DNA of 64,000 nucleotides from Methylopumilus sp947499625. GTDB taxonomy: Bacteria > Pseudomonadota > Gammaproteobacteria > Burkholderiales > Methylophilaceae. The stretch spans positions 434,001 through 498,000 of the forward strand of contig OZ248397.1 of the NCBI GenBank assembly GCA_965234475.1, in the 5' to 3' direction. Position numbers and translations under genes: made by a program. Position 1 is the stretch's first letter. Each line of letters starts with the position of its first letter. Positions 33,073 through 41,929 of this stretch are shown in pieces. The notes beneath the pieces are model-generated. The model ran no database searches. It saw only the letters and a program-made list of their open reading frames with translations, and was not told the origin of the DNA.

Positions 33073-34531
33073 AAAAATAATTGTGATGGGAAGTGGTTTT
33101 GGAGGCATAGCTGCAGCCTTGCGAATGAGAGCTAAGGGTTATGAAGTTGATTTGCATGAGAAGCTCGATCAAATAGGCGGAAGAGCAAGGCAATTTAATC
33201 GAAATGGCTTTGTTTATGATGCCGGCCCCACAGTCATAACCGCACCCTATCTTTTTAGGGAATTATTTGAATTATTCGGTGAGGATATTGATAATTTTAT
33301 TAAATTCATACCCCTAGATCCCTGGTATCGCTTTAGATTTCATGATGGTACATTTTTTAATTATGGCCCAAATCAGGAACAACTATTAGAGCAAATAAAA
33401 GCTATTGAGCCTAGAGATGTAAATGGTTATCTTAAAATGCTTCAGCATGCAGAGAAAATATTTGAATTAGGTTACCTCAAACTTGCTGATGAGCCTTTTC
33501 ATAAATTTAGCAGTTTAATTCGATATACCCCCGATATTATTAAGTTAAAAGGCTACCAATCGGTTTATCAGTTTGTTTCAAGTTATCTAAAACATCCAAA
33601 TTTAAGGCAAGCATTCTCAATTCAGCCATTGCTTGTTGGAGGCAACCCTTTTAATACAACTTCAATTTATGCGCTTATTCATGCGCTTGAGAAAAAATGG
33701 GGAGTGTTTTTTGCGAAAGGTGGAACTGGAGAAATAATATCCCAACTAAAGATGCTGATGGAGCGTCAGGGTATAAATATATTTCTAAATAGCGAAATTA
33801 AGAAAATTATTACTAATGACAAAATGGTTGAAGCTATTGAGACTGGAGAAGGAAAGTTTTATAAAGCTGATTATTTAATTACGAATGCAGATCCCATTTA
33901 CACAAACAGTCATTTAATAGGCCATAAGAAAATTTCTTTTCATAATAAATTTGTGCAAAAAACAGCAAAGCACTCAATGGGTTTATTTGTTCTTTTCTTT
34001 GGAACAAAAGTTAAATACGAGAATGTTGCTCATCATACCATTTGGATGGGACCTCGATATAAAGAGTTACTCAGTGATATCTTTGATCGCTATAAATTAT
34101 CTGAGGATTTTTCAATTTATCTTCATAGACCCACAGCAACTGATCCTGATTTTGCGCCTATTGGCTGTGATAGTTTTTATGCTCTAGTTCCAGTGCCGAA
34201 TTTAAAAGGAAATATTAGCTGGAAAGATGAGGTGCCAAATTTTACACAATCAATTGTTAAGGCTCTAGAGCAAACTATGATGCCAAAACTGAGTGAAACT
34301 ATTTGTGAATCCTTTGTTATGACCCCTGAAGATTTTCTGCAAGATTACAACACGCCTTTTGGTTCAGGATTTTCTATAGCCCCATTATTTAGACAATCGG
34401 CTTGGTTTAGGACGCACAATAAGGATGATTTATATCAGAATCTTTTTTATGTAGGTGCCGGGACTCATCCAGGCGCTGGTGTTCCAGGTGTTCTCAATTC
34501 AGCCAAAGTGATAGATAAACTGATTCTATAG
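33062..34531 (+). CDS. crtI: Phytoene desaturase
   Basis: Begins IIVMGSGFGGIAAALRMRAK, an FAD-binding motif, then DLHEKLDQIGGRARQF and FVYDAGPTVITAPYLF, typical of CrtI. The C-terminus has PFGSGFSIAPLFRQSAWFRTH and LFYVGAGTHPGAGVPGVLNSAKV, the CrtI signature. Length is 489. It converts phytoene to lycopene in four steps at the membrane. It overlaps the end of crtE and ends one base before crtB starts. Confidence 0.96.
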   Translation: MQNKKIIVMGSGFGGIAAALRMRAKGYEVDLHEKLDQIGGRARQFNRNGFVYDAGPTVITAPYLFRELFELFGEDIDNFIKFIPLDPWYRFRFHDGTFFNYGPNQEQLLEQIKAIEPRDVNGYLKMLQHAEKIFELGYLKLADEPFHKFSSLIRYTPDIIKLKGYQSVYQFVSSYLKHPNLRQAFSIQPLLVGGNPFNTTSIYALIHALEKKWGVFFAKGGTGEIISQLKMLMERQGINIFLNSEIKKIITNDKMVEAIETGEGKFYKADYLITNADPIYTNSHLIGHKKISFHNKFVQKTAKHSMGLFVLFFGTKVKYENVAHHTIWMGPRYKELLSDIFDRYKLSEDFSIYLHRPTATDPDFAPIGCDSFYALVPVPNLKGNISWKDEVPNFTQSIVKALEQTMMPKLSETICESFVMTPEDFLQDYNTPFGSGFSIAPLFRQSAWFRTHNKDDLYQNLFYVGAGTHPGAGVPGVLNSAKVIDKLIL

Positions 34532-34532
34532 T

Positions 34533-35423
34533 ATGAAGAATAATTTATTGATGCGTAAGCACGGTAAAACTTTTTACTGGGCCTCGTTTTTTCTTGATAG
34601 CGCAAAAATGCAAGCAATTTATTCTATCTATAGCTTTTGTCGAAAAATAGATGACATGGTTGACGAAGCTAAAAACTTAAAAATTGCAAAAAAAAAGCTA
34701 CTAATATTTATGGATGCATGGAGTAAAGAGAGGTCTCATCCAGTCATTAGTGTATTAAATAATATTCCGAAGGAAAATTGGCCGAACCAAAAGCTTGTAA
34801 AAATGTTTCTGAATGGACAAATGTCTGATATTAAATTTACCTCATTTAAATCAGAAAAGGCCTTAATTATTTATTGTTACCAAGTTGCGGGTACCGTAGG
34901 TTTAATGGTGTGTGATATTTTTGGCGTAAAAGATAAAAAAATGCGATATTTTGCAATTGATTTAGGCATTGCAATGCAATTAGTAAATATCTCGAGAGAT
35001 ATTTATGAAGACAGTTTACGAAACAGGATTTACTTGCCTGAAAACCTCATTGGTAAATATTCATCTAAGGAAATAGCTAACCCAAAAAAGGAAGCGACTA
35101 TAAAAATAGATTTAGCTCGAAAAAAAATTATTAATCTAGCAAATATTTACTTTTATAGCGCTAGACAAGCGATTGATTATTTACCACGGGGTGCTGGTCT
35201 TGCAGTCAAATTAGCATCAGCTCTATACCAGCAAATTGGAAATCAATTAATCCGTACCCAATATCAATATAAAGAAAAAAGATGCTATGTAAATACTTTT
35301 TCTAAAGTATTGATTACATTAAAGATTATTACTAAATTCTTTGTTACTTTTAAAGTTAAATTAAAACCTCATAATAAGAATCTACACAAATATATAACCA
35401 ATCTACCAGGTAGCCACTTTTAA
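34533..35423 (+). CDS. crtB: Phytoene synthase
   Basis: Residues KTFYWASFFLDSAKMQAIYSIYSFCRKIDDMVDEA contain the first Asp motif (DDMVD) and the conserved aromatic cluster. QLVNISRDIYEDSLRNRIYLP is the second motif (RDIYED). Length is 296. It condenses two GGPP molecules to phytoene. It begins one base after the crtI stop codon (shared region TAGTATG) and ends 3 bases before crtY. Confidence 0.95.
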   Translation: MKNNLLMRKHGKTFYWASFFLDSAKMQAIYSIYSFCRKIDDMVDEAKNLKIAKKKLLIFMDAWSKERSHPVISVLNNIPKENWPNQKLVKMFLNGQMSDIKFTSFKSEKALIIYCYQVAGTVGLMVCDIFGVKDKKMRYFAIDLGIAMQLVNISRDIYEDSLRNRIYLPENLIGKYSSKEIANPKKEATIKIDLARKKIINLANIYFYSARQAIDYLPRGAGLAVKLASALYQQIGNQLIRTQYQYKEKRCYVNTFSKVLITLKIITKFFVTFKVKLKPHNKNLHKYITNLPGSHF

Positions 35424-35426
35424 TAT

Positions 35427-36554
35427 ATGAAACAAAAATTTGATATTGGAATTATTGGCGGTGGGTTATCTGGATTAACGCTTGCGAACTCTCTTCTTAG
35501 TAAAAAAATTAAAAATTTCATTTTATTTGAAAAAGAAATAAAAATAAAAAATGATAAAACGTACAGTTTTTGGTCGGGGCCAGGATTGTTTGATATTAAA
35601 AAAACATTTAGTGTAAAACCAAAAAAAGAATGGTCACAGATAGAAATTAAGGTTAAAGGTAAATCCTATAAGATTGATCTAGGTGATTTTAGGTATGCAT
35701 GCTACAGCTCAGAATCAGTTCTTGGCGAGCTATACAAAAAACTCATTGAAAAAGGGGTACAACTCAAGCGAGGATCTTTAATCAAAGATATTAAAAAAAA
35801 TAAGGATGATTGGGAAGTCAAAATAAAGAGCAAAAAAATATTAGTCAAAAATATTATTGATAGCAGACCAAGTGCAAGATTTGATGACAAATTTCCCTCA
35901 TTGAAGCAAGTTTTTGTAGGCTCTGAGATTATTTCTAATAAAAAAGTATTTGATGAAAATGTTGTTACATTAATGGATTTTTTTGAGTCAAAGCAGAATG
36001 TAATTTTTACTTATATACTTCCGTTCTCAAAAACTACAGCATTGGTCGAAACCACTTTTTTTTCTCATGAGATCAATTTTAACAAAGTAGAAAAGCTTCA
36101 TAAGCTCACTCTAAAAAAGTTCGATATAAAAGAAATAAAAAGGACTGAGAAAGCTGTTCTTCCAATGTCTCCATATACTAATTTAAAACTAGAAAATCGA
36201 TATTTTAAAATTGGTAATTTTGCTGGAGCCTCAAGACCTGCTTCAGGATATGCCTTTACTCGCATTGCACTCTGGGCTAATCAATTAGATACAAAAAGTG
36301 AATTTTCCTATGAAATGATTAATCACAAAGAAAATTACCTTACAAATTGGCTAGATAAAATCTTTCTTTCCGTTTTAAGATCTAATCCTCAAAAAGCACC
36401 TGAAATATTTATGATTTTTTTTACAAAAGTTCCAATCTCATCCGTTATAAGGTTCTTATCTGACCAATCGAGGCTAACTGACTATTTAGTTATCATTTTT
36501 AAATTACCTAAATTAGTAATGCTTAGAGGTTTAATAAACTTATATGTTAAATAA
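35427..36554 (+). CDS. crtY: Lycopene beta-cyclase
   Basis: The start DIGIIGGGLSGLTLANSLL is a dinucleotide-binding motif, followed by FEKEIKIKNDKTYSFWSGPG, matching the CrtY pattern DxxHTWxF-like block in diverged form. A C-terminal region, RYFKIGNFAGASRPASGYAF, fits the family GxxxxPxTGYxF motif. Length is 375. It forms beta-carotene from lycopene. It overlaps the blh start by 11 bases. The gene is very Lys- and AT-rich, as are its crt neighbours. Confidence 0.9.
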   Translation: MKQKFDIGIIGGGLSGLTLANSLLSKKIKNFILFEKEIKIKNDKTYSFWSGPGLFDIKKTFSVKPKKEWSQIEIKVKGKSYKIDLGDFRYACYSSESVLGELYKKLIEKGVQLKRGSLIKDIKKNKDDWEVKIKSKKILVKNIIDSRPSARFDDKFPSLKQVFVGSEIISNKKVFDENVVTLMDFFESKQNVIFTYILPFSKTTALVETTFFSHEINFNKVEKLHKLTLKKFDIKEIKRTEKAVLPMSPYTNLKLENRYFKIGNFAGASRPASGYAFTRIALWANQLDTKSEFSYEMINHKENYLTNWLDKIFLSVLRSNPQKAPEIFMIFFTKVPISSVIRFLSDQSRLTDYLVIIFKLPKLVMLRGLINLYVK

Positions 36555-37425
36555 GGTCAGCATTCACCAGCTCTTTTATTTGATACTAAGTCTTTTTTTA
36601 ATATTTATTACTCAACAAAATCCATTTCTAAAAATTACTGATATTCATTCATCTTTAACAATCTTATTCTTAGTTATTATGTCATTGGGCATTTCACATG
36701 GAGCTGCGGACTCGATTGTCATTTGGAAAATTTTTCCAAAAATCAGGATTAAAGCTATAGCATTTTTAATTTATTTATTGGTTGTATCTTTAGGGTTACT
36801 TCTATGGTTTCTAAGCCCGATATTGGGGTTAATTACCTTACTTTTATTGTCCATAATCCATTTTGGACAAAGTGACCTTTCATATTTAAGTGGTGTAACC
36901 CAAGGCATTAAGATTTCATGGGGCTTTGTGATGTCATTACTACCCGTTGTTTTTTTTGAAAACGATGTGAAATCAATTTTTGAAGCTTTAGTAGATTCTG
37001 ATATAAACGCTGAGGTTTTTGCGACCCTTAAAATAATTACAATAATATTTATAGGGAGTTTTTTATTCCTTGTTTACATTAATAAGGACATCAATAAAAA
37101 AGACAAATCCTTTCTTACCCTGGAGTTTTTAATAACATTAATTCTTGCCGGTCTTCTACAGCCACTTTATTGGTTTACCTTCTATTTCTGCTTTTTGCAT
37201 GGCCTTAGAGCATTAATTAATATTGGAATTAAATCTTTAGGTGACTTTATACTTCTAATTTTTTTTACGTTGCCGGTTACTTTTTTTTCCTACTACATTC
37301 TTCTTGAGGGTCTTAAAATTAACTATTTAACTATCATTTTTTCTATTTTAATGGCTCTTACAATTGCCCATATGCTTTTGCCTTCAATCAATCGTTTGCT
37401 CTTAAAGGCTATTGATAACCGTTAA
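36544..37425 (+). CDS. blh: Beta-carotene 15,15'-dioxygenase (Brp/Blh family)
   Basis: A membrane protein with about eight helices in 293 residues. The first conserved His is in LGISHGAADSIVIW, others in LLSIIHFGQSDLSYL, YFCFLHGLRALIN and ALTIAHMLLP, together forming the iron site of the Blh family. It cleaves beta-carotene into two retinal molecules for the two rhodopsins. It is last in the crtE-I-B-Y-blh operon. Convergent with the TonB receptor gene; a palindrome variant overlaps its stop codon region. Confidence 0.94.
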   Translation: MLNKVSIHQLFYLILSLFLIFITQQNPFLKITDIHSSLTILFLVIMSLGISHGAADSIVIWKIFPKIRIKAIAFLIYLLVVSLGLLLWFLSPILGLITLLLLSIIHFGQSDLSYLSGVTQGIKISWGFVMSLLPVVFFENDVKSIFEALVDSDINAEVFATLKIITIIFIGSFLFLVYINKDINKKDKSFLTLEFLITLILAGLLQPLYWFTFYFCFLHGLRALINIGIKSLGDFILLIFFTLPVTFFSYYILLEGLKINYLTIIFSILMALTIAHMLLPSINRLLLKAIDNR

Positions 37426-37435
37426 AAGTTTTGAC
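37421..37435. repeat. Palindrome variant GTTAAAAGTTTTGAC
   Basis: Member of the dispersed palindrome family with one mismatch to symmetry. It overlaps the blh stop region between convergent genes. Confidence 0.65.
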
Positions 37436-37470
37436 TTTTCGTATGCTTTTGGGCGCTTGCTTAATTTTTT

Positions 37471-39612
37471 TTAAAATGTATAAGTAAGCGTTGCTCTAGC
37501 AGTGAGAGGGTAACCATACATAATGTTGTTATTGTTATGAGCGGACTGATAGTAAGTTTTATCAAGTAAATTCTCAATATTTAATTGAAGTTTAGTTTGC
37601 TTATTTATATTTGCATAAATAGCAGCATCTAATCGAGCATATCCGGGCAGTTTTACTGCGGTTGATGTCGTTGGGGTAGCAGCAAACATGTCACTTCGAC
37701 TGACAACGCCTAAAGCCGCACTCCATGTTTCATCCATTTCATATTTATTCCATAACGAAAATGTATGTTCTGGTACATGACCTAAAGATGCGCCTGATGT
37801 AATTTGAGTGTTTCCAGTACCTTGAGTTTTTGTAATTTCTGCGTCTTGATAGGTGTAGCCTCCGAACATACTGTATGAATCAAACAATTTACCTGCAAGA
37901 CCCAATTCAAAACCTTTTGTAACTTGACCATCTACAATAATAATATTTGTAGGGCTTGAAGGATCTGTAATTGCCATCTTCGATCTTTCTAAATGATAAA
38001 TAGAAGAGCTAATTGAAAAGCTTTGTAAAAAGTCATACTTAAGTCCAAGCTCAATATTTGTAAATTTTTCTGGATCAAATGATTTAATGCTAGAAGTTAG
38101 TGATGTTAATTGTTCTCCAGTTCTTGGGAGATAACTTAAGCTATAGTTTGTGTATAAAGAAACAGGCTCTATAGGTTTATATACTAAACCAACTCTAGGA
38201 GAAATAAATTGATCATTGATGGTGGCGCTATTTGCAACAGTAACGCTATCATTAAATTTAGTTTTAAATTGATCATAACGTAAGCCCGCGATAATTTGAA
38301 ATTTTTCATTTAAATATATTTGATCCTGAAAATATATGGCCTGATTAGAAACGTCAGTGGATGTGTTGCGACTTCTGGAAGAATTAAATGTTAGTAATGC
38401 AAATGGATTGGAAGCTGCAATATTAGGATTAGGAGTGGCTAATATTCTGTAGTTTTCATTTGCTTGAAATCCAATTTCTATGCCTGTAAGTAGTTTATGT
38501 GAAATTGATCCAGTCTTGAAGGTATAAGTTAAATCAGTTTGGTTGAAAAAATTTTGTCTTTGTGTGTTGTCGTAATAACCATCAATCGTAAGTGTGCCGT
38601 TAGTTTGAACTGAACTATTTGCATATACGTTTTGATAATATTTATCATAATCAGAAAATCGTGTGTGGTTTTTAACACTCACACCATTGTCGAAAGTGTG
38701 ATCAAAAATTGCATAGCCATTTTTAACTATGGCTTCTTGTGGACTTTGAGAAGCGTTTCCAAAGAAAGTTGAACGACTCGTTGGATATGGGAAGCTTTGA
38801 AGTCCATTGCTGACAGACGGAATGCCTCTATCGCTTACTCTTCTATCGTTAAAGTATTCCATACCTACAATAATTTTTGTTTTATCTGAAGCCTTAAATG
38901 TAAAGGTAGGATTGATGGCTTTTTTTTCGCTTTCAACACCCTGTCTAAAGCTGCCTGAGTCTTCAATCATAGCGTTTATTCTTACAGCAATTGCTTCATT
39001 AATGCCGTTGTTAAGATCTATTGATGAGCGTTTATGGTCATATGCGCCGCCTTGCACCTTGAATTCATTTTTACTTTCCCAATGAGCCTCTTTGACAACG
39101 CGATTAATTACTCCGCCAACCCCACCACGACCGAAAATCATACCATTAGGCCCCATCAATACTTCAACGCGATCTATGTTGTAGAGATCTCGGTAATATT
39201 GAACATCATCCCTTACACCATCAACAAATAAATCGGATGAGCTTTGGTTGCCTCTAAACCAAACACTGTCTCGATTACCTTCCCCTTGTCCTGCCATGAC
39301 ACCAGGAGAGTATTTAATTGCATCCGACAAACCTAAAAGAGATTGATCTTTTATTTGTTCGTCAGTAATTACTGAAATTGATTGAGGGATATCGCGAATT
39401 CGCGTATCTGTTTTTGTTGCCGTGCTTGTTCTTTTTTTAAGATAAGTTTTTGCAAGATGGTCTTTAACTTCAATTTCATGAAGCTCAATGTTTTCGGTCT
39501 CTAATTTATTTTTTTTAACAGTTTCAGCAATTGATAGACAGGGAATTAAACTGGCAATTAATAGGTAAGCTAATGATTTATTGAGGTTTTTTGATTTTTT
39601 ATTAGCTCTCAT
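37471..39612 (-). CDS. TonB-dependent siderophore receptor (Fiu-like)
   Basis: After a signal peptide (LLIASLIPCLSIAE) the plug domain begins, with RDIPQSISVITDEQIKDQSL, VWFRGNQSSSDLFVDGVRDDV and DRVEVLMGPNGMIFGRGGVGGVINRV, typical of catecholate siderophore receptors of the Fiu/CatR type. The barrel ends ARATLTYTF with the terminal Phe. Length is about 713 from the chosen ATG (39612). An upstream TTG would add 20 residues translated through the Fur box, so I reject it. A Fur-like site lies directly before the start, predicting iron-limited expression. Ferric siderophore import through the outer membrane is the likely role. Confidence 0.9.
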   Translation of the reverse strand: MRANKKSKNLNKSLAYLLIASLIPCLSIAETVKKNKLETENIELHEIEVKDHLAKTYLKKRTSTATKTDTRIRDIPQSISVITDEQIKDQSLLGLSDAIKYSPGVMAGQGEGNRDSVWFRGNQSSSDLFVDGVRDDVQYYRDLYNIDRVEVLMGPNGMIFGRGGVGGVINRVVKEAHWESKNEFKVQGGAYDHKRSSIDLNNGINEAIAVRINAMIEDSGSFRQGVESEKKAINPTFTFKASDKTKIIVGMEYFNDRRVSDRGIPSVSNGLQSFPYPTSRSTFFGNASQSPQEAIVKNGYAIFDHTFDNGVSVKNHTRFSDYDKYYQNVYANSSVQTNGTLTIDGYYDNTQRQNFFNQTDLTYTFKTGSISHKLLTGIEIGFQANENYRILATPNPNIAASNPFALLTFNSSRSRNTSTDVSNQAIYFQDQIYLNEKFQIIAGLRYDQFKTKFNDSVTVANSATINDQFISPRVGLVYKPIEPVSLYTNYSLSYLPRTGEQLTSLTSSIKSFDPEKFTNIELGLKYDFLQSFSISSSIYHLERSKMAITDPSSPTNIIIVDGQVTKGFELGLAGKLFDSYSMFGGYTYQDAEITKTQGTGNTQITSGASLGHVPEHTFSLWNKYEMDETWSAALGVVSRSDMFAATPTTSTAVKLPGYARLDAAIYANINKQTKLQLNIENLLDKTYYQSAHNNNNIMYGYPLTARATLTYTF

Positions 39613-39617
39613 ACCTA

Positions 39618-39636
39618 AATGATAATCATTCTCATT
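39618..39636 (-). promoter_or_regulatory. Fur box before the siderophore receptor
   Basis: AATGATAATCATTCTCATT contains the 7-1-7 Fur core TGATAATCATTCTCA. It begins 6 bases upstream of the ATG, so bound Fur would overlap the translation start region. The short distance is unusual. Confidence 0.75.
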
Positions 39637-39665
39637 TGATAAGTCAATACGATAATGTTCTAGCA

Positions 39666-39722
39666 GGCTCAAGGAGCGAGGTATTTGTGCAAGCGTGGAA
39701 TAGGTTTGTGTTACAAAGCGTT
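39666..39722 (+). repeat. Repeat body fragment
   Basis: GGAGCGAGGTATTTGTGCAA then GTGGAATAGGTTTGTGTTAC and AAAGCGT is a mutated body copy, cut at the start of a palindrome. Confidence 0.5.
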
Positions 39723-39848
39723 AAATGTTTGCAGCTAATACGATTAATCCAATTCTTTTAGAATAATAACATTCATTGTTTTATGGTTTTGTCAGTAATG
39801 GTGTACAGAGAAATATCAAGCAAACATATAGTTTGGAGCCTATATAAA

Positions 39849-40076
39849 ATGTTTACAAAAATAAATTTTAACGGTGAGATCTTAAAAGAAGCTCGGCTAA
39901 AGCAAAATAGAACGCTAGATGAACTTGCACAGTCCATTTGTTCAAACTCGAGACAACTTGAGGCAATTGAAAATAATAATTATGAAATTCTCCAAGCAGC
40001 TGAAATTAGGAAAATTGTTATTAAGCGATATGCTTATGAGTTAAAGATTGATATTGCCATTGCAGGCGATGATTAA
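39849..40076 (+). CDS. Small HTH protein, RodZ-like helix-turn-helix domain
   Basis: From ATG 39849 the 75-residue protein reads FNGEILKEARLKQNRTLDEL, then AQSICSNSRQLEAIENNNY, matching the HTH_25 (RodZ N-terminal/Cro-like) fold. A paralogue with the same order of elements is at 45363-45740. It lacks the membrane helix and long tail of RodZ, so it is probably a small DNA-binding regulator. It is divergent from the siderophore receptor and could control it or itself. Confidence 0.7.
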   Translation: MFTKINFNGEILKEARLKQNRTLDELAQSICSNSRQLEAIENNNYEILQAAEIRKIVIKRYAYELKIDIAIAGDD

Positions 40077-40188
40077 TAATTTTCAGAACATTACTAAATG
40101 CTATTTAAGGTATACATTTACCCTTTAAAAGTTACTGTATGATTTTCATTCCTAAGACCTCCTAAAATAACTTTCGCGAACTTATTTA

Positions 40189-40210
40189 ATAGCCTCTTTA
40201 ATGGGGCTAT
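40189..40210 (+). promoter_or_regulatory. Hairpin ATAGCC...GGCTAT in leader of small membrane gene
   Basis: ATAGCCTC / GGGGCTAT pairs over 7 bases (one G-T). It lies 20 bases before the ATG at 40231. A stronger version (ATAGCCCCT / AGGGGCTAT) precedes the HTH gene at 45363. It may be a leader RNA structure. Confidence 0.45.
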
Positions 40211-40230
40211 GTCTTCTCTAATTATTACAA

Positions 40231-40386
40231 ATGAAAATACTTAAAACAATTCAGAAATTTGTTTCTGATTACTTACCATTAAAAATCTCGATAGAAAATA
40301 TCAGATTTATTCTTATTTTTTTGATGCTACTTTTTACAGCTACGCTCTTAATAAGTTTTATTGAATATAACCGTCAAAACTTTTGA
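40231..40386 (+). CDS. Small membrane protein ending inside a palindrome repeat (51 aa)
   Basis: MKILKTIQKFVSDYLPLKIS is followed by a membrane helix (FILIFLMLLFTATLLISFI). The last residues NRQNF and the stop TGA are encoded by the palindrome CGTCAAAACTTTTGA. That shows a repeat insertion can provide a new gene end. Convergent with umuC, whose stop is 11 bases away. No strong Shine-Dalgarno is visible. Function unknown. Confidence 0.45.
   Translation: MKILKTIQKFVSDYLPLKISIENIRFILIFLMLLFTATLLISFIEYNRQNF
40373..40386. repeat. Palindrome variant GTCAAAACTTTTGA
   Basis: Member of the dispersed palindrome family, between convergent genes and serving as the 3' end of the small membrane gene. Confidence 0.75.
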
Positions 40387-40396
40387 TGATCTTGAT

Positions 40397-41653
40397 TTAG
40401 TGGGCGATGATTAACTGATCCCAGTTGGTTGTATAGTTTTTTGATTTAAAGTTAGCTCGCATTTCCCATTCTTTTGTCACACCTTCACTGCCTAACTTTA
40501 GTTTACCTTTCCATCTTTGATTGATGGTGTCCAAGACTTTCATACGAGTGTTTGAAATAGTATTATTAAATAGATTGCCTTGTACTTTATGTTTGGAAGT
40601 TAAATTACAAAGAGTAATGCCTGCTTTTTGATAATCAAAACCATCACGATAAATGTAATTTAATCCTAATAAGGCAGCATTGGTTAATACCATGGTGTCA
40701 TCACTGGGTTGGAATAAAGGAATATTGACTCCATTAGCATATTGATTCTTATCGTCATGGGGACTTGTTCTGACATAGACATATAAAGATGTCGCTACAG
40801 ACTCTTGTTTTCTCATTCTTTCAGCGGCACGACTTGTATATGAAGTCAGAGCTTCAATAAGTTCTTGTTTGTTTTTGACTCGTCTACCAAATGACCTAGA
40901 TACCATAATCTCTTTATTAGGCTCTTCTACATCTTTTAATTCAATACACATTATTCCATTTAGTTCACGCACAGTCTTTTCAAGGACGATACTGAACTGT
41001 TGGCGAATATAGTCAGGATCTGCATGTTTTAAGTCTAGGATAGATGTGATGCCAAGTTGATTAAGCTTAGGTGCTAATGACCTACCAATACCCCACACAT
41101 CAGAAACAGGAAAATGACTCATCCAAGTATCAAGGGTGTCTTGATCCATGACATTTAGATTACATACACCTTTAAATGATGGATTCTTCTTTGCAATATG
41201 ATTAGCTAACTTAGATAAGGTTTTAGTAGAGCCTATACCAATAGACACAGGCAAGCCTGTCCATTGTTTAATTTTAGTTTTAATTTGTTGACCATACTTA
41301 ATCAAATCTTTTGATTTAAATGTGGTTAAGTCTAAGAATGACTCATCTACTGAATAGACTTCTTGGTCAGGGCTAAACTTTGACAGTAATGTCATTACGC
41401 GATGACTCATATCTAAATACAAAGTGTAGTTAGAGGAGAGCGCTGTGACATTCTCTTGTTTGGCAAACTCTTTAAGCTTAAACCAAGGCGTTCCCATTTT
41501 AATGCCAAGCTCTTTAGCCTCATTAGAGCGAGAGATGGCACACCCATCATTGTTACTTAATACAACTACAGGTTTATTTTCTAACTTGGGATTAAATACT
41601 CTTTCACAACTAACATAAAAGTTATTAACGTCAATTAAAGCGATGGATTTCAT
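40397..41653 (-). CDS. umuC: Y-family DNA polymerase V catalytic subunit (UmuC), no umuD partner
   Basis: Starts IALIDVNNFYVSCERVFNPK, the Y-family palm motif with the first catalytic Asp. VYSVDESFLDLT carries the second Asp-Glu pair. GLPVSIGIGSTKTLSKLANHIAKK and VWGIGRSLAPKLNQLGI follow, then the little-finger domain and a UmuC-type C-terminus. Length 418 is normal. UmuC performs error-prone lesion bypass with UmuD'. No umuD lies next to it, although the two are usually adjacent. A near-perfect palindrome directly upstream may be an SOS operator. Confidence 0.94.
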   Translation of the reverse strand: MKSIALIDVNNFYVSCERVFNPKLENKPVVVLSNNDGCAISRSNEAKELGIKMGTPWFKLKEFAKQENVTALSSNYTLYLDMSHRVMTLLSKFSPDQEVYSVDESFLDLTTFKSKDLIKYGQQIKTKIKQWTGLPVSIGIGSTKTLSKLANHIAKKNPSFKGVCNLNVMDQDTLDTWMSHFPVSDVWGIGRSLAPKLNQLGITSILDLKHADPDYIRQQFSIVLEKTVRELNGIMCIELKDVEEPNKEIMVSRSFGRRVKNKQELIEALTSYTSRAAERMRKQESVATSLYVYVRTSPHDDKNQYANGVNIPLFQPSDDTMVLTNAALLGLNYIYRDGFDYQKAGITLCNLTSKHKVQGNLFNNTISNTRMKVLDTINQRWKGKLKLGSEGVTKEWEMRANFKSKNYTTNWDQLIIAH

Positions 41654-41665
41654 GAATTTATTTTA

Positions 41666-41686
41666 CTCGAAAACACTGTGTTCGAG
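41666..41686 (-). promoter_or_regulatory. Palindrome upstream of umuC, candidate SOS operator
   Basis: CTCGAAAACACTGTGTTCGAG is symmetric about its centre with one mismatched pair, 13 bases before the umuC start. It is not the enterobacterial LexA consensus, so its assignment to SOS control is inference from gene and position. Confidence 0.45.
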
Positions 41687-41687
41687 C

Positions 41688-41762
41688 AGGTTCAGGCAGG
41701 AGAATTTTACCAGGACTAGAATTGGGGTGTGTTACGAGATATCAGTAATAAGGAGATTTTAA
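41688..41762 (+). repeat. Repeat body with degenerate TCCGGA tail
   Basis: GGCAGGAGAATTTTACCAGG, then AATTGGGGTGTGTTAC and TATCAGTAATAAGGAGATTTT. The tail keeps spacing but has lost TCCGGA. It is followed 14 bases later by a full repeat copy, so two copies stand in tandem. Confidence 0.65.
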
Positions 41763-41775
41763 GCACTAGACATCA

Positions 41776-41922
41776 ATTAAGAGTCCGCTGCTTGACCCTT
41801 TGAGCTAATCCCCCAGAAAGTGATATTTTACAGTAATTGTGGGCGTTGCAGAGGGCTTGGGTGGGTCAAAAGTAGCGGGGGTGAAATAGGGGTGTGCTAC
41901 AGAAGCGTCAAAACTTTTGACG
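41776..41922 (-). repeat. Full tRNA-half repeat with palindrome tail
   Basis: TTAAGAGTCCGCTGCTTGAC, CCTTTGAGCTAATCCCCCAG is the tRNA-like end. The body GATATTTTACAGTAATTGT follows, then GGAAATAGG-type block GTGAAATAGGGGTGTGCTAC. The right end is the perfect CGTCAAAACTTTTGACG (41906-41922). It stands beside the 3' end of the aldolase gene. Confidence 0.85.
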
Positions 41923-41929
41923 GTTATAG

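Noticed and set aside
39613..39672. Upstream TTG start for the siderophore receptor
   Set aside because: It would translate the Fur box and put residues before the signal peptide; the ATG at 39612 fits better.
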